A stretch of 64,000 nucleotides of DNA from Cristatella mucedo (taxonomy: Eukaryota; Bryozoa; Phylactolaemata; Cristatellidae). Under the pieces are notes generated by a model. That model searched no databases. It was not told where the DNA came from and saw only the letters and a program-made list of their open reading frames with translations. The stretch covers positions 1 through 64,000 of the forward strand of contig WPIO01000203.1 in the NCBI GenBank assembly GCA_009760855.2. Reading direction: 5' to 3'. The position numbers and the translations under genes are program-made. This document shows positions 43,571 through 56,929 of this stretch, in pieces (the first letter of the stretch is position 1; the number at the start of each line of letters is the position of its first letter).

Positions 43571-46239
43571 TGCAAGAGAAAAGCACGACGATGATGCACC
43601 TGCAGAAAATGCGAATCCTCTCTGGAGGTGGGCATGCTAGTGTAGGTGTATATGATTTAAAGACGCCGGCTCAGCCAGTTAAAATTTCAGAGAATACACG
43701 AGCTATCGACTCGTTATCACTAGAAGATCTGCATACTGGGCAACTTCCAAGCCAGAGGGCCATGCCTGCTCTGATGCTGATGAATACCAGGTGCACGAAC
43801 TACAGTCGTCTTCTCTTTAGACAGTATGTTAATTTTCTTAATGTCTGTGGAATGTCAGCAGTGACATCTCGTTTTTTTCAGAGCTTGGGTGTCTTTTTGT
43901 CGCATTGTTCACCACGGGAGACCGCTTTTCAGGGTTATGGGAAAAATTTGTTTTATAAAGATTCTAGAGGTGTAAAGTTAGGGCCAAACAAGCTAATTAA
44001 ATTACTAAGCCTCTCAATTACGTAAACATGCACCAGCAAAGGCGATTGGGCGACAGCCACAGTTACACGGAGGTCCTGCATCAGGCCAGGTTCCAAGTAC
44101 TCAGGCAGTGCCTCTGTGTGAATGCCGTTGCCGGCATGCCTGACTTCTTCCGGTCCCTCTCACCGATTACCCGTGAGATGGTACCTGCAGAACAACCTTG
44201 GTGCCTCGTAACTAACCCCTGTCAATCACCAATTCCCATGGATCTCACGTGGTTCCGTTTGCTCTCATGTTGTATTCATTGCAGTCTTGTTGTCTCCCAT
44301 GCTGTCAGGTGGTCCTCCGTGTTGTAAGGTGGTTCTCTTTGCTATGGCGTGCTGCAGAGTACTGTCGCTCTCACTTTTGCAAGCTTCCTGTTACTGCTGT
44401 GTGCTCCCCATTTGATGCCATGTGCTTTGCCTTGCTACCGAATGCTCTTCCTTGCGGCTGAGTGCTGCTACCTCTGTGGACCGTGAACGAAAGCTCTCAC
44501 AGCTACTGGGCTAAAAGAGCCTTTAGCCCTTGACTTGGCGACTGCATTTGGTGCCAGTCGGGCAGCACGCCTAGGCGCTAAGCCGTGTTTCGAGTGTCTG
44601 GTTTCGCTACCTAGAGGGCTGATGGTCTGTGGCGTTATTGTTTTATCTTCACTTTAAGAAGCATATACTGACTTCGTTGCCATGATCGATAATTTGGGCG
44701 GACTTTATTTAGTTGTGGCATGCTTCAGCATACTGTCGCGTTCTGCTCTCACTAATGCTAGCTCTTTCTCAGTGCTGCGTGCTCCCCATTTGCTGTCATG
44801 TGCTTTGCATTGCTGCCGAATGATATCCCTTGGGGCCGAGTGCTCATACGTCTGTGGTTATTGACTGATGGCTCTTACTGATCCTGCGAAAGAAGAACTT
44901 ACAGCCATACGTTTCCGCTGCATTTGGTGCCACTGCATGCTAGCTGCAGTCGGGCAGCACGCCTAGGCCATCAGCCGTGATGCGAGCGTATGGTTAAGGC
45001 TACCTAAAGGGCTAATGGTCTGCGTTGTCGTTGTCTTATCTTCACTGGACTAAACATATGCAGACTTCTTTGAAAAGATTTCGCATTTGGATGAAATTTC
45101 TTTAGCTTGCTAGCATTAGCGTCTGCCATCAACGAATGCCGGCAATCGAGGGTTGCACCACCAGCTGCGCTCAAGCTCTAGTAGTCGCAACAGCGACCCA
45201 TTTCGTCCTCGGCACTGCCGGTCATGGATTTGAGGTGTCATCGCATGCCATGCTCTAGTTAATGGGGGCAGAGCTGATGCGGCAGCTACAGGTCATCGCT
45301 GTCGTACTGAAAGCCTGCTAGTAGTTCTATTTTTTAGACGGGTAAGAGCTGGGAACCTCACAGAATCAGGTCAGTTCAGGGTTTCATAACCTGACGAGGA
45401 GCTGCGGTTGCAGCAGCGGAGGCCATGTGCATCCGATATGTAGAATCTCTTCACTTATTTTTAGAATTGAAGTCCATGAAAACGCCTTGGATAGGTCAGT
45501 GCAAAACGCGAGTGAGCTGGAGCGGTGGCTGACGACGGAAGTTCTAGCATTCGCTGTCCTGTTTGTCAGTAGCGGCCGTTTTTTCGTTTCTGTGAGCGGC
45601 CAGTGGATAGTGGCTGATAATGCCTCTGCTTCAGTGTGTATGAAGTTAATGCAAAGTTTGATGTTGGATTACCTACATAGCCATGGCTAGTCGTAATTCT
45701 AGCGAGTTAAAGCTTTCAAGAGCATTATTTGCATGCTCCTACAAGATCCTCTGAGTTTTAGAGTTGGTCGGATGGATCAAATGGATTGAGCATTAGAGCG
45801 AACAGAGCTTCGAATAGCCCAAAAGCAAGAGGATAATGCACGATCGTTAAGCAGTTCAAGTTTGTCGATGCTCTGACGGTACCTCGCTCTGAATATGCAT
45901 GTGAGGTGAGGATGTGAGTGTGAGGTGGCCTCGCACTGAATACGGGCTAGACCGAGTCGCATGTCAGCTTGCTAGCTAGCTCAAAGCGCGGGTTGCCTAT
46001 CAAGCTTCAGCTGCTTCAAGCTTCCACAGCTAACTTGCAATGGTTCGCTTCATGCCATTGTTTCATGCCAGATGGGTTTTACTATAGGCATGCATGTGCT
46101 GTTCAGCCTTAGCTTGACTTTATTCCTGGTACCCCACTTGCTTGTCTGCCTCACCATAGACGCATCAGCCTGATTGCCTAGGTAATCTGCATTTTCTTTG
46201 CTAATGATGCACTGACATAGGCAAAGGAAGCTGAGCGAT

Positions 46240-46301
46240 GAGTGTGATATAGAGGAAAGCTAGCGTACATTTACAAGCTAGCGTCCTCCTATTTCACACT
46301 C
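46240..46301. other. Stem-loop, copy 1
   Basis: GAGTGTGATATAGAGG (46240-46255) pairs with CCTCCTATTTCACACTC (46285-46301) with one or two mismatches. The loop carries GCTAGCGT twice. The same structure is present in the duplicated segment at 48535-48596. Confidence 0.6.
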
Positions 46302-46679
46302 CTAATTCCAGCATTATTGCTAAGTGCCCACCGATTCGGAGAGTCGTGGCCACTCCTGGTAATGCTGCCGTTCCTGATTGAATTGTAATGATCTATCTAA
46401 CAGTATAAAGCAGCATGAAAACGCCGGGTAAGCCTCATGCATAAGTTTACTGAGCTAGCGACGCTAAGTTTCTCAGTCTAGCGACTTGCTTTTCACGAAT
46501 TTTTCTTATAAGATACGAAGCTTAAACCACAGATTTACCCTACGTGCCTTGCCTTGCTTTGGCCTCTTTGCCTTGAATAGGGCAGCATCGGCATTCATCG
46601 CATAGCCTGACTCAGCGCCGGTGGATGACAATCTTTCCAGGCCTTTCTATTAGCCTACGAGCAACTTCTTCTGTCACTG

Positions 46680-47130
46680 TCACTTGCTCCCCTTGCTGCT
46701 GCATTTTCTTCTTCTGTGCTGCATGCTACCTGCTGCTGCCGCAAACTTGCGCTTACTGGTGCATGATGTCCTTTGGTGGCACATGGTCTTCCTTGCTCCT
46801 GCATGTTTCCCTTGGTTGCTGCTTGCTCTGCCTCGATGCTGCATGTCTTTTCTTGCTGTCACACCCTCTTTCTAGCTGCTGCATGCTCTTCCTTCCGTCT
46901 GTGTGCTCCCAATTGCTGCGACAACTTCTCCTTTGATGCCACATTCTCCCCCTCCCCCGTGCAGTCCCCTGGTCTCTTTGGCTGCCGCATGCCCACATTG
47001 CTGATGAACAGTCTCATTCGTGGCTGCATCACATCCCTTACTGCTTCATGCTCTTGCTCTTGCTGCTGCTGCTGCTGTCTCTCTTGCTGCTGCCACTGCT
47101 GCTTCTGTGTTTACAGCTGGCCATCTTTTT
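46680..47130. repeat. Minisatellite, about 21-bp period
   Basis: Degenerate units of the type TGCTGCATGCTCTTCCTTGC recur about every 20-21 bp through roughly 46690-46930, then CTG-rich sequence to 47130. A 21-bp unit gives seven-residue periodic frames on both strands (minus: repeated H-A-x-x-x-x and QQ/K-rich peptides; plus: Cys/Leu-rich), so the several frames of 60-119 codons here are repeat artefacts. Confidence 0.8.
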
Positions 47131-48534
47131 AGCCACCTCGTGTTATCTTAGCTGCCAACCCTACCTGCCCTGTCGTGTCTTGCCTGCTCCCTGCCCTTGC
47201 GTGTCTCTACCTCGCCTGCCTCTTATTTCTTGGTCGACTCAGCTGCCTTGGTTACGCCTGCCTTCCAAGCCGTTTCAGTCATCCGAGCTGCCTCAGTCGT
47301 TTGGCTACTTTAGCCACATCGTTTAGCCAACGCATTCGTAGCCTCAGCCTTGATCTTTTTTGCTTGCTACAACCACAACCTCTACCGCAACCTCCACAGC
47401 CTTGTTCACCACCTAATCTTTCACCCCAGTTACTACTTTCTCCACAACCTCCTACGCCACATCTGCAGCCGCATCCTTTGCCTTCTAACCTGTGTCTTTT
47501 TTACATGACGAAGTTTTCTATTTAGGTTGATTATTGTTGGCGTTATAGTGATGCTTTTACTCCAACTTTGCTCACACTATTCATACCTCCACAATGCACG
47601 TGAGTTATTTGTAGTCCTCAATATAGACACTACCCAATAAGCATGACGCTGTGCCACGAAGACCACCTGATCATGCATTGGTTAACAAAGCTTGCTAAGT
47701 ACGGCACGCTCGTGCGGCAAGCGTGACTACCAAATTCGACTGTGGTGACACAGGCACCTATTCAGCTGCTCATCATGGAATGCTTACTTTCTTGAGCCGA
47801 CAGTAGAGGTACACGGGGCGTGCATGCGACGGCTTGGCCACCGTTGGCCCGAGAACGAGGTCTGCCTACGGTCGACCGAATGTCTACTCGACTGCACTTG
47901 GCCATGGGCCGACCTCTAATGTTCCGTCTGTTGCCCTGTGGTGTGGGGGTTCGTGGCGCCGCGTGCTGTAAACTTAATGGAATTGGCTAAATCTGCATCT
48001 GGCTGGCGACCGCTTCTGAAGCTTCTAGAACCCACCGGTTTAGCCGACCGTTTACTTCTGTGTGAATGCCGTTGCCGACACTGCACGCCTGACTGGTACC
48101 GGGTCCCTCTCCCTGATTACCTGGGAGGTGGTACCAGCTGACCAACCTTGCTGCCTCGTGGTCGGTGTGGCAGTCACGTGATTCTCATGGATGCCACGTG
48201 GTTCCGTTTGCTCTCATGTTGTATTTTTGTATCGATTGCAGTTGCGTTGTATCTCATGCTGTCAGGTTGTCCTCAGTGTTGTAAGGTATTCTCTTTGCTA
48301 TTGCATGCTTCAGCGTACTGTCACTGATATTTACAAATGATAGCATCATGCCATCGTTTTATGCCAGAAGGCTTTTGCTTTAGGCATGCATGCGCCGTTC
48401 AGCCTTCGCTTGACTAATGTCCTGGTAACTCTTTGCTGGACTGCCTCACCTTACATGCATCAGCCTGTTTGCCTAAGTAATCTGCTTTTTATTTGCTAAT
48501 GATGCACTTACATAGGCAAAGGAAGCTGATCGAT

Positions 48535-48596
48535 GAGTGTGAGATAGAGGAAAGCTAGCGTACATTGACCAGCTAGCGTACTCCTATTTCACATTC
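48535..48596. other. Stem-loop, copy 2
   Basis: GAGTGTGAGATAGAGG (48535-48550) pairs with CTCCTATTTCACATTC (48581-48596). Counterpart of 46240-46301 within the 2.3-kb-offset duplication; loop again carries GCTAGCG twice. Confidence 0.55.
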
Positions 48597-49366
48597 CTAG
48601 TTCCAGCATTATTGCTAAGTGACCACCGATTAGTAGAGTCCTGGCCACTCCAGGCAATGCTGGCTTTCCTGATTGAATTTTAATGGTTTGTCAGTATGCA
48701 GCAGCATGCAAACGCCGGATAAGCCTCATGCATACGTTTACTGAGCTAGTGACGCTAAGTTTCTTGCTCTAGTGTCTGGTTTTTAATGAATTCTCGATAA
48801 TTAACAAAGATTTAACCTCTGGCTAACCCTGCCTACCTTGCCTTGCCATGCTTCAGCCTATTTGCCTTGAAAAGGGCAGCATCAGCATTCATCGTATAGC
48901 CTGACTCAGTACCGGTAGCTGCCGATCTTTCCAGGCCTTTCTATGGGCCTACGAGCAACTTCTTCTGACACTGTAATCATCTGCTGCTGTTTCGTTATTT
49001 TCTCTTCTCTCGCCTTTTAAGTCTCAACACTTTTACTTAGCGAAATTACACAACTGAATAATGCTTATTCTGTTGCGGCAATTGCGAACGTGTGACCTCA
49101 ATCACCATTGACTGTCATTAGTGCTTTAAGCTGTACAAGCCTCCTTGTGCTACGAGTGTGAGCTAAAAATGAGCTAGAGTGACGTCGGATTATTTCACGT
49201 ACGTCTAGCTCACAGTCATGGCACAAGCGTTTCAAACAATGCGGAGCTTGCCTGCAGGTCTTCCTTGTGTGTGGGTGGTACCAACCATCTTCAGCTCTTG
49301 CTGTTTAAGGGATGAAGTCAGCTGCTGCAACAGCAATCGGTACTTGAGAAATAAAATGCAAATTAC

Positions 49367-49586
49367 CAGGTGTGCAGAATTGTGAGCCTATGCATACGAC
49401 GTGCTCCATTAAGCTCATGTCGCATGTCTAGTCTCCGAATGCTGCACAACAGAGCGGCGATTATTGGATCGGGCACAAAGCCAGTGCCGGATGTGTTTCT
49501 GACAAAGTGTTGTACTAGATTGCGACTTAGGCAGCTGCAAATGCTTTTCAGAGATCTAAGTAGTGTCTCAGTCACTTTTTGTAGTA
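49367..49586 (-). CDS. Unidentified exon candidate
   Basis: Minus strand, acceptor TTAATTGCAG before 49586 and donor CCTG|GTAATT at 49367; open throughout in one frame (LQKVTETLLRSLKSICSCLS, NLVQHFVRN, DPIIAALLCSIRRLDMRHEL). Leu-rich with an alternating pattern that might suit a helical or leucine-rich-repeat protein, but no family is recognised and no neighbouring exon is found. An overlapping plus-strand frame of 126 codons (49370-49750) is an alternative. Confidence 0.22.
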
Positions 49587-50159
49587 CTGCAATTAAGATC
49601 ACCCGAGCATCGTGCAGTCAGCACAAACTAGAGAGGCTGAGCATTTCCCCACTATTGCATGTGATGCATGGTATTCATTTCCTTGCTGAAACCATGCAAA
49701 TCCCCCGAGTCTCGCTTTATGCTGATTCTATGTCGAGGGATCGAAGTTGATTTCTTCTTTTGGCCATAGCAAAGAGAGACGATTCTTATATTTTTGAAAT
49801 GCCTAGCATGTCTGTACGTTTGACGCTTGAATGCAATCGCATTCGAATGAGTACATTCCGACCAGTGAAATGGCGTGCTTATTAAAACTTGTGTGAAGTC
49901 CAGGAAATCTGACCTTTTTGTGGCACGCGAGTCCTTATAACTCTGCAGAGCTCGAATCTTCCTGCTAAGTCGTTGTACAGAACTTCCGTGTAATATCTGT
50001 TGGCGCCAAGCTTTTCACCAGCCAATTCTGACACAGCTCCCACCTGCAAGCTGTAACCTACTGACCGAAATGTTTAGCACGTTATCTCTCTTTCTGTGTC
50101 ATGATCTCCCTCCCTGAAAAATGCTCAGCATGCTTTCATATGCTCTTTTTCTACTTGTA

Positions 50160-50540
50160 AGCCTTATTTCTATTGCTGCCGCACATTCTCCATCGCTGCT
50201 GTAGGTTCTTCTTGCTGCCAATTGCTCCATTTGCTGCCGCATGCTCTTTCTTTTTGGTGCATGCTTCCTGCTGCTGCCAAAAGTTTTCGCTTACTGTTGC
50301 ATGATGTCCTTTGCTGGCACATGGTCTTCCTCGCTCCTGCATGCTCCCCTTGGTTCTGCATGACCTGCTTTCACGATGCATGTTTTTCTTTGCCTCCGCA
50401 CCCTCTTCCTAGCTGTTGCATGCTCTTTCTTCCTGCTGTATGCACCCACTTGCTGCCACATTATCTACCTTGATGCTACATTCTACCCCTTACAGCCCCC
50501 TGGTCTCCCTGACTGCCGCATGCCCCCAGCTGTCAACTTG
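50160..50540. repeat. Minisatellite, about 21-bp period, second copy
   Basis: Same unit and same order of variants as 46690-46990 (for example TTACTGTTGCATGATGTCC followed by GGCACATGGTCTTCC), so the whole array was duplicated and not independently expanded. Carries the same kind of artefactual frames. Confidence 0.8.
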
Positions 50541-51049
50541 TCTCGCTACTCGAAGCTCTAACTGCTGTGTTGAAACGGTAGTTTTCAAGCAGTAGGGCAG
50601 AACTTCTGTACGATCAATGTTGCCGACACGGCATGCTTTACTGGTGCCTGCTCTGTGTTTGCGGTTATCTGCCGTCACCTTCTTAGTACATTTGCTTTCT
50701 TGTGGTCCAATTATAGCCACGTTATTCCACTTTATGTCAAGTGGTTCCGTATGCTGCTACTTCGTATCCCTGCTGTTGGGCGGTCTTCCATGGTACGGTG
50801 TGCTCCTGCCTACTTTTGCATGCTCTCCTTGCAGTCAAATGCTGTCCTCAATGCCGCATGTTCCATTTGCTACCATGTGTGTCCCCTTGATGCCGAATAC
50901 CCTTCCTTGCAGCCAAGTGCTACTACTTTTTCGGTATTCAACCAAAATCTCTTTCAGCTTTAGCACCAAAAGAGCTTTTGGCCCTTGACTTGGCCACAAC
51001 ATTTGGTGCCACTCCATGCTAGCTGTTGTCAACCGCAGACCTATCAATC

Positions 51050-51225
51050 CGTATTAGCTGATAAAACAGCCTATTTTTGTATAGCGAAAGGAGGGACTTA
51101 ACGGCTGTCACTTCAGCTTGCAGTGGCGATAAAGGATCGCCACCAGCAGGAATTGAACCAACGACCTCAGGAGCGAGGTCGTGAAAGCAACCGCCTTATT
51201 TAGAGCACTGTCATGCCTCACCAAC
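51050..51225 (-). mobile_element. tRNA-derived SINE (family 1), minus copy
   Basis: Contains TGCAGTGGCGATAAAGGATCG, the B-box complement GGAATTGAACC (about 51150-51160) and ACGACCTCAGGAGCGAGGTCG. Body and head order as in the copies at 15186 and 61738, reversed. Confidence 0.7.
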
Positions 51226-52689
51226 CTAGACCCTCAGCCGTGCTGTGAGTATGAGGTTATGGCTATCCAGATAGCTGGTCGTCTAGGATATCTTCGTCTG
51301 ATTGTTCAAAGCATTGTGCATTTAGACCTACTTTCTTTAGTATGCTTGCTTTATCCTCTAGACAGTAAAGTCTTCGATCGTGGGTCGTGCCAGCCCTCAG
51401 CTTGAGCTCTCGGTCCGTACCAACGATCCATTTCTGCTGCAGCGCTGCCTTTTTGGGAAATGAAAGTTGGGGTGTCGCGGCCTGCCATGCTGCACATAAT
51501 TGTCGCGAAGGTGACGGGTAAGTGTAAGTTACCACTGTTGCATAAAAAACCTGATAGTTGTTCTATTTTGTCTCGCGGTACTGTCTTTCGGGGATTAGTC
51601 GTGTCGCTGCAAGCCATGCTCCACATACTTTGGCAAAGCTGATGGGGTAGCAGCACGTCACCGCTGTCGCACTAAAAGCCTGATAGAGGTTCAATTTTGT
51701 AGATTGGCCTGTGCCTGGAGAGCGCAGATTTAGGTCAGTGCCCGGATGAAGGACAGCGGAGTGGCAATCCCCACACCAGAAATGGTGTTTTCAGCTCTGA
51801 CAAGTTAGAGTCTCTACGCGTTGATGTAGAATGGAAGAGCAAGGAAGCGCCCGAGAAACGGTCAGTATAAGAGAAAAGCATGCAGAAGCTGCAGCAGAAG
51901 ACGGAATTGGAACGGTCACTGTGCTGCCTGTCATAGGCAGCACTTATTTTAATTTCCTTTAGGCATAGCCGGTGGATTGCAGCCGATGATGCCTCTGCGG
52001 CGTGCTGTATGACGTCAATGCAAAGTAAGACGGCGGCTGACCTAAAAAGCCATAGCAAGTCTTAAGTCTAATGTGTGGAAGCTTGGGAGAGGATTGACAA
52101 CTTTGCTTGCACACGAAGCTCTGCGTTTTTGAATTCGTTAGACGGATATAGTGAATTGAGTGTGAGCGCAAACAGGGCCCCGAGCAGCCATAAATCATCA
52201 GGCCAATGCATGACTGCCTACAACTGCAAGTCCATCATCGATTTGACGGTACCTCGCACTAAATTTGAGCAAATGCGACATGTGCTCGACCGGACCGTAT
52301 GTCTCCTTGCTATAAAATTCAATGAGATGGCTGCCTATTATGCTGCCTTTGCTTTTAGTTCCAGCTGCTACACCATGCCACTGCTTCATATCAACAACCC
52401 TTGGCTTGAAGCCGGCATGTGCCGGCCAGCCTTGCTTGCATGATTATCTGCTAACCCACCACACCCGGCCTGCCTGCCAACTTAGTCGCATCGATATTGC
52501 ATTACCTATTGTTCAGCTGATCAGTTAACAGATCTTCGACCACAAAGCTGTCCTGGCACATTTATTCTAAGTGGCAACACTTCTACATGCGACCTAACGA
52601 CTCTTCAAAACTTAAGTTCAGCCAAACCGTTAATAAATTGGCTGTGAAAATGGTTTGGAATAATTATAATTAAGAAGTTGAATAGTATC

Positions 52690-53150
52690 TCCTGAGAACA
52701 TAGTCTCTTTCTAGGCTCTTTACGTATGATTTAAAGAAGCCTGATCACATGGTTAGTAGAAGCATTGTTAGCAATGTTACACGGTCTAACAATGTTAGCA
52801 AAAAACATTGTTAGAGGGACATGGGCACGGTCACGGTCAAACTGCAGATGTAGTTAGTGACAGAATGTTCCCAATTAGCACGGATGTGCACATATACAGA
52901 ACGAATTACACGGACCTACCTAATTCTGTGATAAATACGTGCATCTGTAGCTTCTTTTTAAATATCGTCAAGCCAGGGGACATTGTGACCTGCGTTGGTA
53001 GTCAGTTTCAGGCTTACACATTAGAGGTATGGTCTTCCAAGGATTTGAGTATCGTGACAAGTGTGGGCAAATGATTTGATTTAGAAAAGCAAGTGGCATG
53101 ATCCATCAATTTTTGTTGAAGTAGATCTGATAGGTAAGCAGGAGCCAGAT
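52690..53150 (-). mobile_element. LINE family A remnant, very degraded
   Basis: AACATAGTCTCTTTCTAGGC, ACGAATTACACGGACC, AATATCGTCAAGCC and AGTCAGTTTCAGGC match, in order, the family A 3' UTR and RT C-terminus read on the minus strand. Low identity; no tail seen. Confidence 0.55.
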
Positions 53151-56100
53151 AATAAGGAACTTGTTCAATGCCTTCTATTTGGCTCTGTCCTAATCGTGGG
53201 CTACATGCCGTCGTACTTTTGAAAGTCTTCGGCTTCGTCAAACCGCCGTCCTGGCTTTCATGAAGCTCCTGAACGCAAAAGGACCTTGGTGGGTTAGTCA
53301 TTAGGAGCAGTGGGGTTAGCAGCAGTCGCACGACAATCTGGTAGCAGTAAGTGAATCGGAGCAGCCCACTCCAACAGAGGCCTCCCGAAGCATGGACGCT
53401 GCTCGGTCAATGACTTGGTTATCGTCGGCTGTACCGCTGAGATTGCCACTACAGACTCGGGTCATTAAATATCTGAATTGGAGAGCGGCAGCCCGGCTGC
53501 TGCCTCTACCGAAGACACCTAGTTTGACCATCGATGTGCGTAGCAGCCAGTACGTGGGATGATTCTTGCATTAGAGTTTTCTGTGCACAGTTGGCCGACT
53601 CTAGACAGGGTTCGGGTCAACCTCTTTAGCGCGAGTTTCCTGCATGCGAGCGATGCAAGTCACGAGTCTTTCAGGTAGCAACTTATGCATGTGTGGAATG
53701 CTTTGACAGATTGCACATAGAAAACCAATGCCCGTCACTAGTAAACGTGTCACGTATTGAGGGTGCATGTGCTATGTAGGACGTTCGTGTAGCCACTGCA
53801 GCATTTGCTCCTTCGTCCGACGCCCTATAGCAGCAACTCTATTGGTAAATTACTGCTTCTGTGAAAGTATGTCTTGTCCAAGTGGGTTCCACGTAATTTT
53901 GTAGGCTCCCTCTCTCGTCCTACATCTGCTTTCATTTGCTGACTGGTCGACTGGGCCACATTTTGCATTCAGCTATTTATGCCACTCCCACACTACAAGG
54001 GATCTACCGATTCCCGTTACAGTCTAATCGCAACGTTCCAAATTTACACTGGTTTTCATAAAGAAATACTACTAAACTAAGGCGGCTTTCTTGCAAAGTG
54101 AACTGTCGGGCTAACGGAGGCGTGGTGGTTCAGGTACGATCATACAGCAGGGCACAGGCATTACAATCCCAGATTATTGCTTCATTGGGGTAGATAAAGG
54201 ACGCCCCCTTACAAGCTCCATCGAAAGTATTGTCGGCAAAAATCGCCAATTTTGGGTCGTTCGATAAGCTTCTTTCCTTCGGGCATAGACACGACAAGAA
54301 GATTAAATATTCGTTGTAATCCCCTCAGCTTTATGCCTTGTTGAATTTTTTAGCTTGCTGTCCCAAAACAGCCTTTATCGTCGGACCACTGACAGCTATG
54401 TTCGCAGGTCATGATGGTTCCATGGCGTTCACCAAAACCGTTCTATCGCTAGCTGTTAGCCTGGTGTAAACATATTGCCTGCTAGTTCTTGCTGCATGCC
54501 AGAACCTTGCGGGACATCAACAATGCCATTTCCCCTCATCCATCCTTGAGTAAGGGATTCGCTGATTAAGTGAGACCTCTGCTGGAAGCTTTTTCTATGG
54601 GTTAAGGTATGTCAGATGCTGCAGCTGTAATCTCTGTTCTTTACTTTCTTTTAAATCAAATGACGGACGCGGACAGCATTGCTGGCTCTGCTGCTTTGTG
54701 CTGACACAGTGCAGACGTTACAGAGTTTGAGTGACGTAGTTGCAGCACGGGAGCCCAGTGTTGCAGCAGCCGTGACCACTTGAGGATACACCGACACTTG
54801 CTAGTGCCTTTGAGGTCACCGCAGGCCACATCCTAAGAAATAAATGTTCCGCTACAATGAAGAGTGTAAAGGCATCCAGAGTCAAATCTTATACTGGCCG
54901 GCCTGCGGTGCTTAGCCAGCTGTAGCGGTTTCTTAGCCAGTTGTTGGACGTATATTTCCGTGTGTGTGTATTTTTTTGAATGTGAATGTGTGTGGGCACG
55001 AGTGTGGATGTGCTTATGTTTAAATAGTGGTAACACAGCATAGAGGCGTCTCATCATACCAGAGTTTCGAGATACGACCTGTCTCTCGCCAGATTGCTTG
55101 CTTCGAGTCTAAAACTACAGTTCGGGCTACGAGCCACCTTCGGACTAGTTGCCACAGCCAACGTCACACTGGGTGTATCTAAGAAGGCTAGTAAGGGTAG
55201 GGCAGCGAATTTTCGTTGCAAGGCTCTGCATTACGACACGGGTTTTACGCCAATTGTAGGCCTGTTGATTTGATTTCAGACGGATTGGAGCGAGCCATCT
55301 CGGTGCGAGGTCGCACAACCTTACAAAACTCCAGTGTTAAATCAGACTGGGGCAGGAGCAGCTAAGTATGTATTGCACACTATTTAGGCGATCCCAACGT
55401 GTGAGACTTCATTGCATAAGTGATAACAATCGGCACATCCACGTAATGGCCTCGTCCATAAACTGAAAGCTAGGAAAGCCCAGCAAAAAGCGCATGCATT
55501 GGCGAATATTATTAAGATATATATTTAAGCTTTTCTTCTCTTACTCTAGAGGCACCTTTATGTCGTCTGGTTTCAAACTTACTCCTTTACATTACGATTA
55601 ATAAAAACCCATGTTTTTCTAGACATTCGACTGCATAGTTTAAAAAATATTATTCATTACTTACAAGAACATTTTGTATATTTTAAAAAATGTGAGGAGA
55701 ATCGCAGTTTAAGGAATGGTCGGACACAAACTGAGTGTTTTTCAATTCATGTCAATGGGTAATACGAGGAATTTCAGTCAACAGTTCCGGCGCAGGACGA
55801 TACAAACTCGTATGCCAAGCTGCACAGTATTTATGTGTGTATCATTATGCACGCATCGATTTATTATGTGCATGCCTGCATGTGCCTAGGTGAATGTGGA
55901 TGTACGTATGTACATATGCATGCATCTCCATCCGTAGCTCAACTAAAGCATGAACGCTAGCTGGGCATTATACATAGAAGCTGCTTGAGTGCACTACAAG
56001 CCTAAGGTGATTTTGGCATGACAAGGTAGCCGGCAGCTTTATTGCTATGCAGACCAACCTAGTGAGAACGATGTTTGAATCGAGAATGCAGCCAATAGTA

Positions 56101-56163
56101 GCAAGAAGCACAAAAGTAGGACCTCAGAGTTTGTGGAATATATCTATGCTGAAGTAGGCGTCA

Positions 56164-56183
56164 GGAGAGAGAGAGAGAGACAA

Positions 56184-56254
<71 letters not shown>
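56164..56254. repeat. (GA)n microsatellite
   Basis: GA repeat with two CAAAG interruptions. Flanks match those of the GA tract at 60190-60227, consistent with duplication of the locus. Confidence 0.95.
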
Positions 56255-56258
<4 letters not shown>

Positions 56259-56929
56259 GCATGTTGTTAGAATGAACTGTGAATGGAACTTTAGCAATCT
56301 ATTACCAGCTGGGCAATGTATGCCCTGTGATGTTGGTTGCCATCAGACTAGGTTGATTTAGGCATGTTTATATTTTTGATAGCGATTTTGCTCCTCATGG
56401 CTGCTGTTTGTAGCTACTGCCTCGCGTGTCTTGGTTGGCTCCACCGTCTGCATTCCCTTTGCCGTCTTCTCTGAAGGCCCTGGGTCTTTCACCATTCCTC
56501 GGTTGAAGCTAGTAGCTAGCATGCTCATAATGTTTGCTTCAAGTAACTGTTTGTTGCCTGTATGAAAATTTGGTCTCTCTTTGAATCGCGAGCGTTGCTC
56601 ACTGAGGAGTCTGGCTTGAATAGCTTGTCATGGTTAGTACGTGCATTCCTAGCAGCGGCATCTCACAATCTCATGGATTTCATCGCATCTATCTTATCAA
56701 GCCAGCGGCACCTCACGAAGACGTCGACTCGTATGGAACGCTTCCCTCGCCTCCTACTCACAAGAGGAGGAGGCATCCTGCTTCATTGGTTAGTAGTGAT
56801 CGTTCACCTCCATTGCCGGTTCGCCTCCATTTCTATCTCATCTCACCTGTCTTCTTCTCCCTTACATGCTCTCTTTCTTTGTTCACTGTCATGCTGTCAC
56901 CAAAAGATGGTCAGTCGTCATGTGGTCTG

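Larger units (their letters stand above)
44000..52330. repeat. Block of diverged tandem duplications
   Basis: Segments recur in the same orientation: 44110-44370 with 48060-48320 and less well 50600-50870; 46050-46680 with 48352-48985; 46680-46990 with 50180-50520; 45240-45960 with 51640-52330; 44690-45000 partly with 44340-44600 and 50860-51030. Identity varies from about 65 to 85%. No gene identified inside. Confidence 0.7.

Noticed and set aside
46680-47525. Cys/Leu-rich and Gln/Lys-rich periodic frames as repeat proteins
   Set aside because: They follow the 21-bp minisatellite and CT-rich sequence in all frames.
49370-49750. 126-codon plus-strand frame
   Set aside because: Antisense to a minus-strand exon candidate with better splice borders; no recognised motif.
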